NCBI RefSeq assembly: GCF_039538005.1
Contig: NZ_BAABBO010000021.1
Coordinates: forward strand, 1 to 64,000
Source of the DNA: Allohahella marinimesophila
Lineage (GTDB): Bacteria; Pseudomonadota; Gammaproteobacteria; Pseudomonadales; Oleiphilaceae
Direction: 5' to 3'
DNA: 64,000 bases
The translations under genes and the position numbers were made by a program. Below the pieces are notes generated by a model. It was not told the origin of the DNA, ran no database searches, and saw only the letters and a program-made list of their open reading frames with translations. Below, piece by piece: positions 62,697 to 64,000 of this stretch (its first letter is position 1; each line of letters opens with the position of its first letter).

Positions 62697-63478
62697 TTGC
62701 AGGTGGCGGGGGTAATAACTACGACCCTGGCATCAACATTAATCGCCTGCCCCGCCCCTAGGCTGATGAGAAACGGCCACTCCCAATGTGCGTGACCGAA
62801 AACGGTAAGTCCTCTGTACCTGTCTTCAAGCGCCTTCCGAACTAGTGCTTCACCGCGACGCCCCGTGCTCGGATCATCTGGACCCTGATGCAATAAAAGG
62901 ATATCAGGCCGCTTGGCGATAACCGCTTCGACGCAGCATAAAAAGTCACCTTCCGACTTCCGCTGCAGTCGCTTGGGGTCTCCGATAATCCCGCTGACAC
63001 CCCCGATGGTGAACGATCCAATCTTACGAACGGCAGAGTCCAGAAGGGTCCCATTTTTCGGCAGGCGCTGGGACTTCTCAAGAATGTCGTGGTTGCCGAG
63101 CACACCAGCAACCGTCGGAAAGGATCGACAAAAAGATTCCCATACGGGCAACACCTCACCACTACCACCACGTTTGTGGCAGTCTTCATAGTCAAACATG
63201 TCGCCCGCAAGCAACACTTGCTCAACAGCCGGTATTTGCCGGCTCCGAACCATTCGAATCAGTTCGTCGGCAACAACTTCCCCTAGCAGTCTGTTTCTCG
63301 GACCGAGCTCCCTGCCCTGAAGGTCCGATACGCAGACAATTGCGCTACAGGTATCTGGAAGCGTAGCCGAATTCGCCATATGGAAAGGTAGCAAACATCG
63401 GACAGCTTTACCCTTCGGACCTGACGTTCGGTAAGCCAACTGATGGAATGGCTCCGCGTTTACATGACTAATTATCAT
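62693..63478 (-). CDS. Calcineurin-like metallophosphoesterase
   Basis: A 261-residue metallophosphoesterase. Metal-binding motifs appear in order: VSDLQGRE (unusual Gln where most have His), LLAGDMFDYED, GVLGNHDILE, LLLHQGPDD and VFGHAHWEWP. It could act on nucleic acid ends, cyclic nucleotides or phosphoproteins. The ATG overlaps the regulator stop by four bases and its end overlaps the antitoxin-like gene, which makes it an integral part of this operon. Confidence 0.78.
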   Translation of the reverse strand: MIISHVNAEPFHQLAYRTSGPKGKAVRCLLPFHMANSATLPDTCSAIVCVSDLQGRELGPRNRLLGEVVADELIRMVRSRQIPAVEQVLLAGDMFDYEDCHKRGGSGEVLPVWESFCRSFPTVAGVLGNHDILEKSQRLPKNGTLLDSAVRKIGSFTIGGVSGIIGDPKRLQRKSEGDFLCCVEAVIAKRPDILLLHQGPDDPSTGRRGEALVRKALEDRYRGLTVFGHAHWEWPFLISLGAGQAINVDARVVVITPATCK

Positions 63479-64000
63479 TTGGGGTCTAGTCCTGCCTTCA
63501 CCATTCGATTGTTAAGTGTCGTTGAACTTCCCAGGCCAAGCAGCCGTGCTGCCTTGGCTTTATTGCCTCCCGTTTTCTCCAACGCTGCTTCGAAATACTG
63601 AATCGACACTTCGTTGAGGATCGAATCGAGTTCAACGGGCTTCTCAAGATCAAGGGGGTGCGTATGGCCAAATTGAGCACCGGGCATTTCCAGGATTGAA
63701 TCACGCATCGTTTCTTCATCTATTTCCGGAGATGCTGTCCAGAGGGATGCGCGTCGTAGGGCGCCCTGAAGCTCCCGAATGTTGCCCGGCCAGGCGTGGT
63801 GATAAATAACATTCTCTGCACCCGGCGAAAGCTTGCGGTATTCATTGCTTTCTTCGAGCTCTCCATTAATTTTCTCTAGCTCAAAGTTAGCAATCAGCTT
63901 CATGTCGCCCCCTCGTTCTCGGAGTGGCGGCAGCTTCAGTATCCCTACTGCCACTCGGTGAAAGAGATCAGCACGAAAGCGCCCCGCCACGACTTCTGCG
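63475..64000 (-). CDS. Sigma-54-dependent activator, C-terminal part (cut by window end)
   Basis: The frame enters from beyond position 64000. The visible 175 residues are the end of the AAA+ domain (GRFRADLFHRVAVGILKLPP LRERG region and NVIYHHAWPGNIRELQGAL) and a Fis-type helix-turn-helix (ALEKTGGNKAKAARLLGLGS). It is a bacterial enhancer-binding protein that activates sigma-54 promoters. The sensory N-terminus is not in the window, so the signal is unknown. It overlaps the phosphoesterase gene by four bases. Confidence 0.88.
   Translation of the reverse strand, partial: AEVVAGRFRADLFHRVAVGILKLPPLRERGGDMKLIANFELEKINGELEESNEYRKLSPGAENVIYHHAWPGNIRELQGALRRASLWTASPEIDEETMRDSILEMPGAQFGHTHPLDLEKPVELDSILNEVSIQYFEAALEKTGGNKAKAARLLGLGSSTTLNNRMVKAGLDPK

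Overview
The window looks like an accessory region of a gammaproteobacterial chromosome or large plasmid, probably from a marine or other environmental species. The protein families (CusCBA, PcoAB-type copper resistance, OmpR-type two-component pairs, PEP-CTERM proteins, TolC-family lipoproteins), the Gram-negative envelope signals and a moderate GC content all fit this; the genus cannot be fixed from the sequence alone.

Positions 1-39000 form a large copper (probably copper/silver) resistance island. It holds a CusCBA efflux operon (619-6346), a CopA P-type ATPase operon with an APC permease and an ICMT-like membrane methyltransferase (6602-11340), a cupredoxin (11406-11939) divergent from a two-component system (12140-14156), a second APC permease with a cytosolic copper-storage (Csp) protein (14224-15989), and a second P-type ATPase operon (16211-19832). 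A minus-strand periplasmic operon follows: cytochrome c, CopB, CopA, CusF-like, cupredoxin, multicopper oxidase, outer-membrane channel and a small secreted protein (27069-34590). A second two-component system (35265-37275), a DUF305 protein and a glutaredoxin-MauE fusion complete the set. Many modules occur two or three times. The plausible division of labour is cytosolic export by the ATPases, trans-envelope export by Cus, periplasmic oxidation and sequestration by the multicopper oxidases, CopB, cupredoxins and CusF-like protein, cytosolic buffering by Csp, and control by two CopRS/CusRS-like pairs. Imperfect TTCAG-N6-TTCAG direct repeats recur upstream of several of these genes and are my best candidate operator.

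Between the copper modules lies decaying DNA: a membrane-protein gene with one intact and two broken copies, an ICMT gene with an internal deletion, a truncated binding-protein gene, a catalase-like lipoprotein gene with a stop codon in its signal peptide, a possible patatin remnant, a transposase fragment, and a chimera of a histidine-kinase remnant and a glutamate-synthase remnant (39076-40378). An intact IS21-family element (41021-43452) and a perfect 52-copy tandem array of an 8-bp unit (44081-44496) mark the border with the next region.

Positions 44680-57430 look like a defence island. A tightly overlapping minus-strand operon encodes a ribbon-helix-helix-like protein, a D12-class adenine methylase, a large N6-adenine methyltransferase, a 199-residue unknown protein, a McrB-like AAA ATPase, a McrC-like nuclease and a small terminal protein. 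This is a candidate composite restriction-modification system pairing m6A modification with McrBC-type cleavage. Upstream on the same strand is a 1145-residue RecB-like nuclease/helicase of the TM0106 type. A SAM methyltransferase and a multiply broken superfamily II helicase follow.

The last 6 kb carry a PEP-CTERM protein, small unknown proteins, a P-loop protein that has lost the Walker A lysine, a 5'-nucleotidase, and a coupled minus-strand operon of sigma-54 activator (cut by the window end), metallophosphoesterase, antitoxin-like protein and PIN-domain toxin-like protein.
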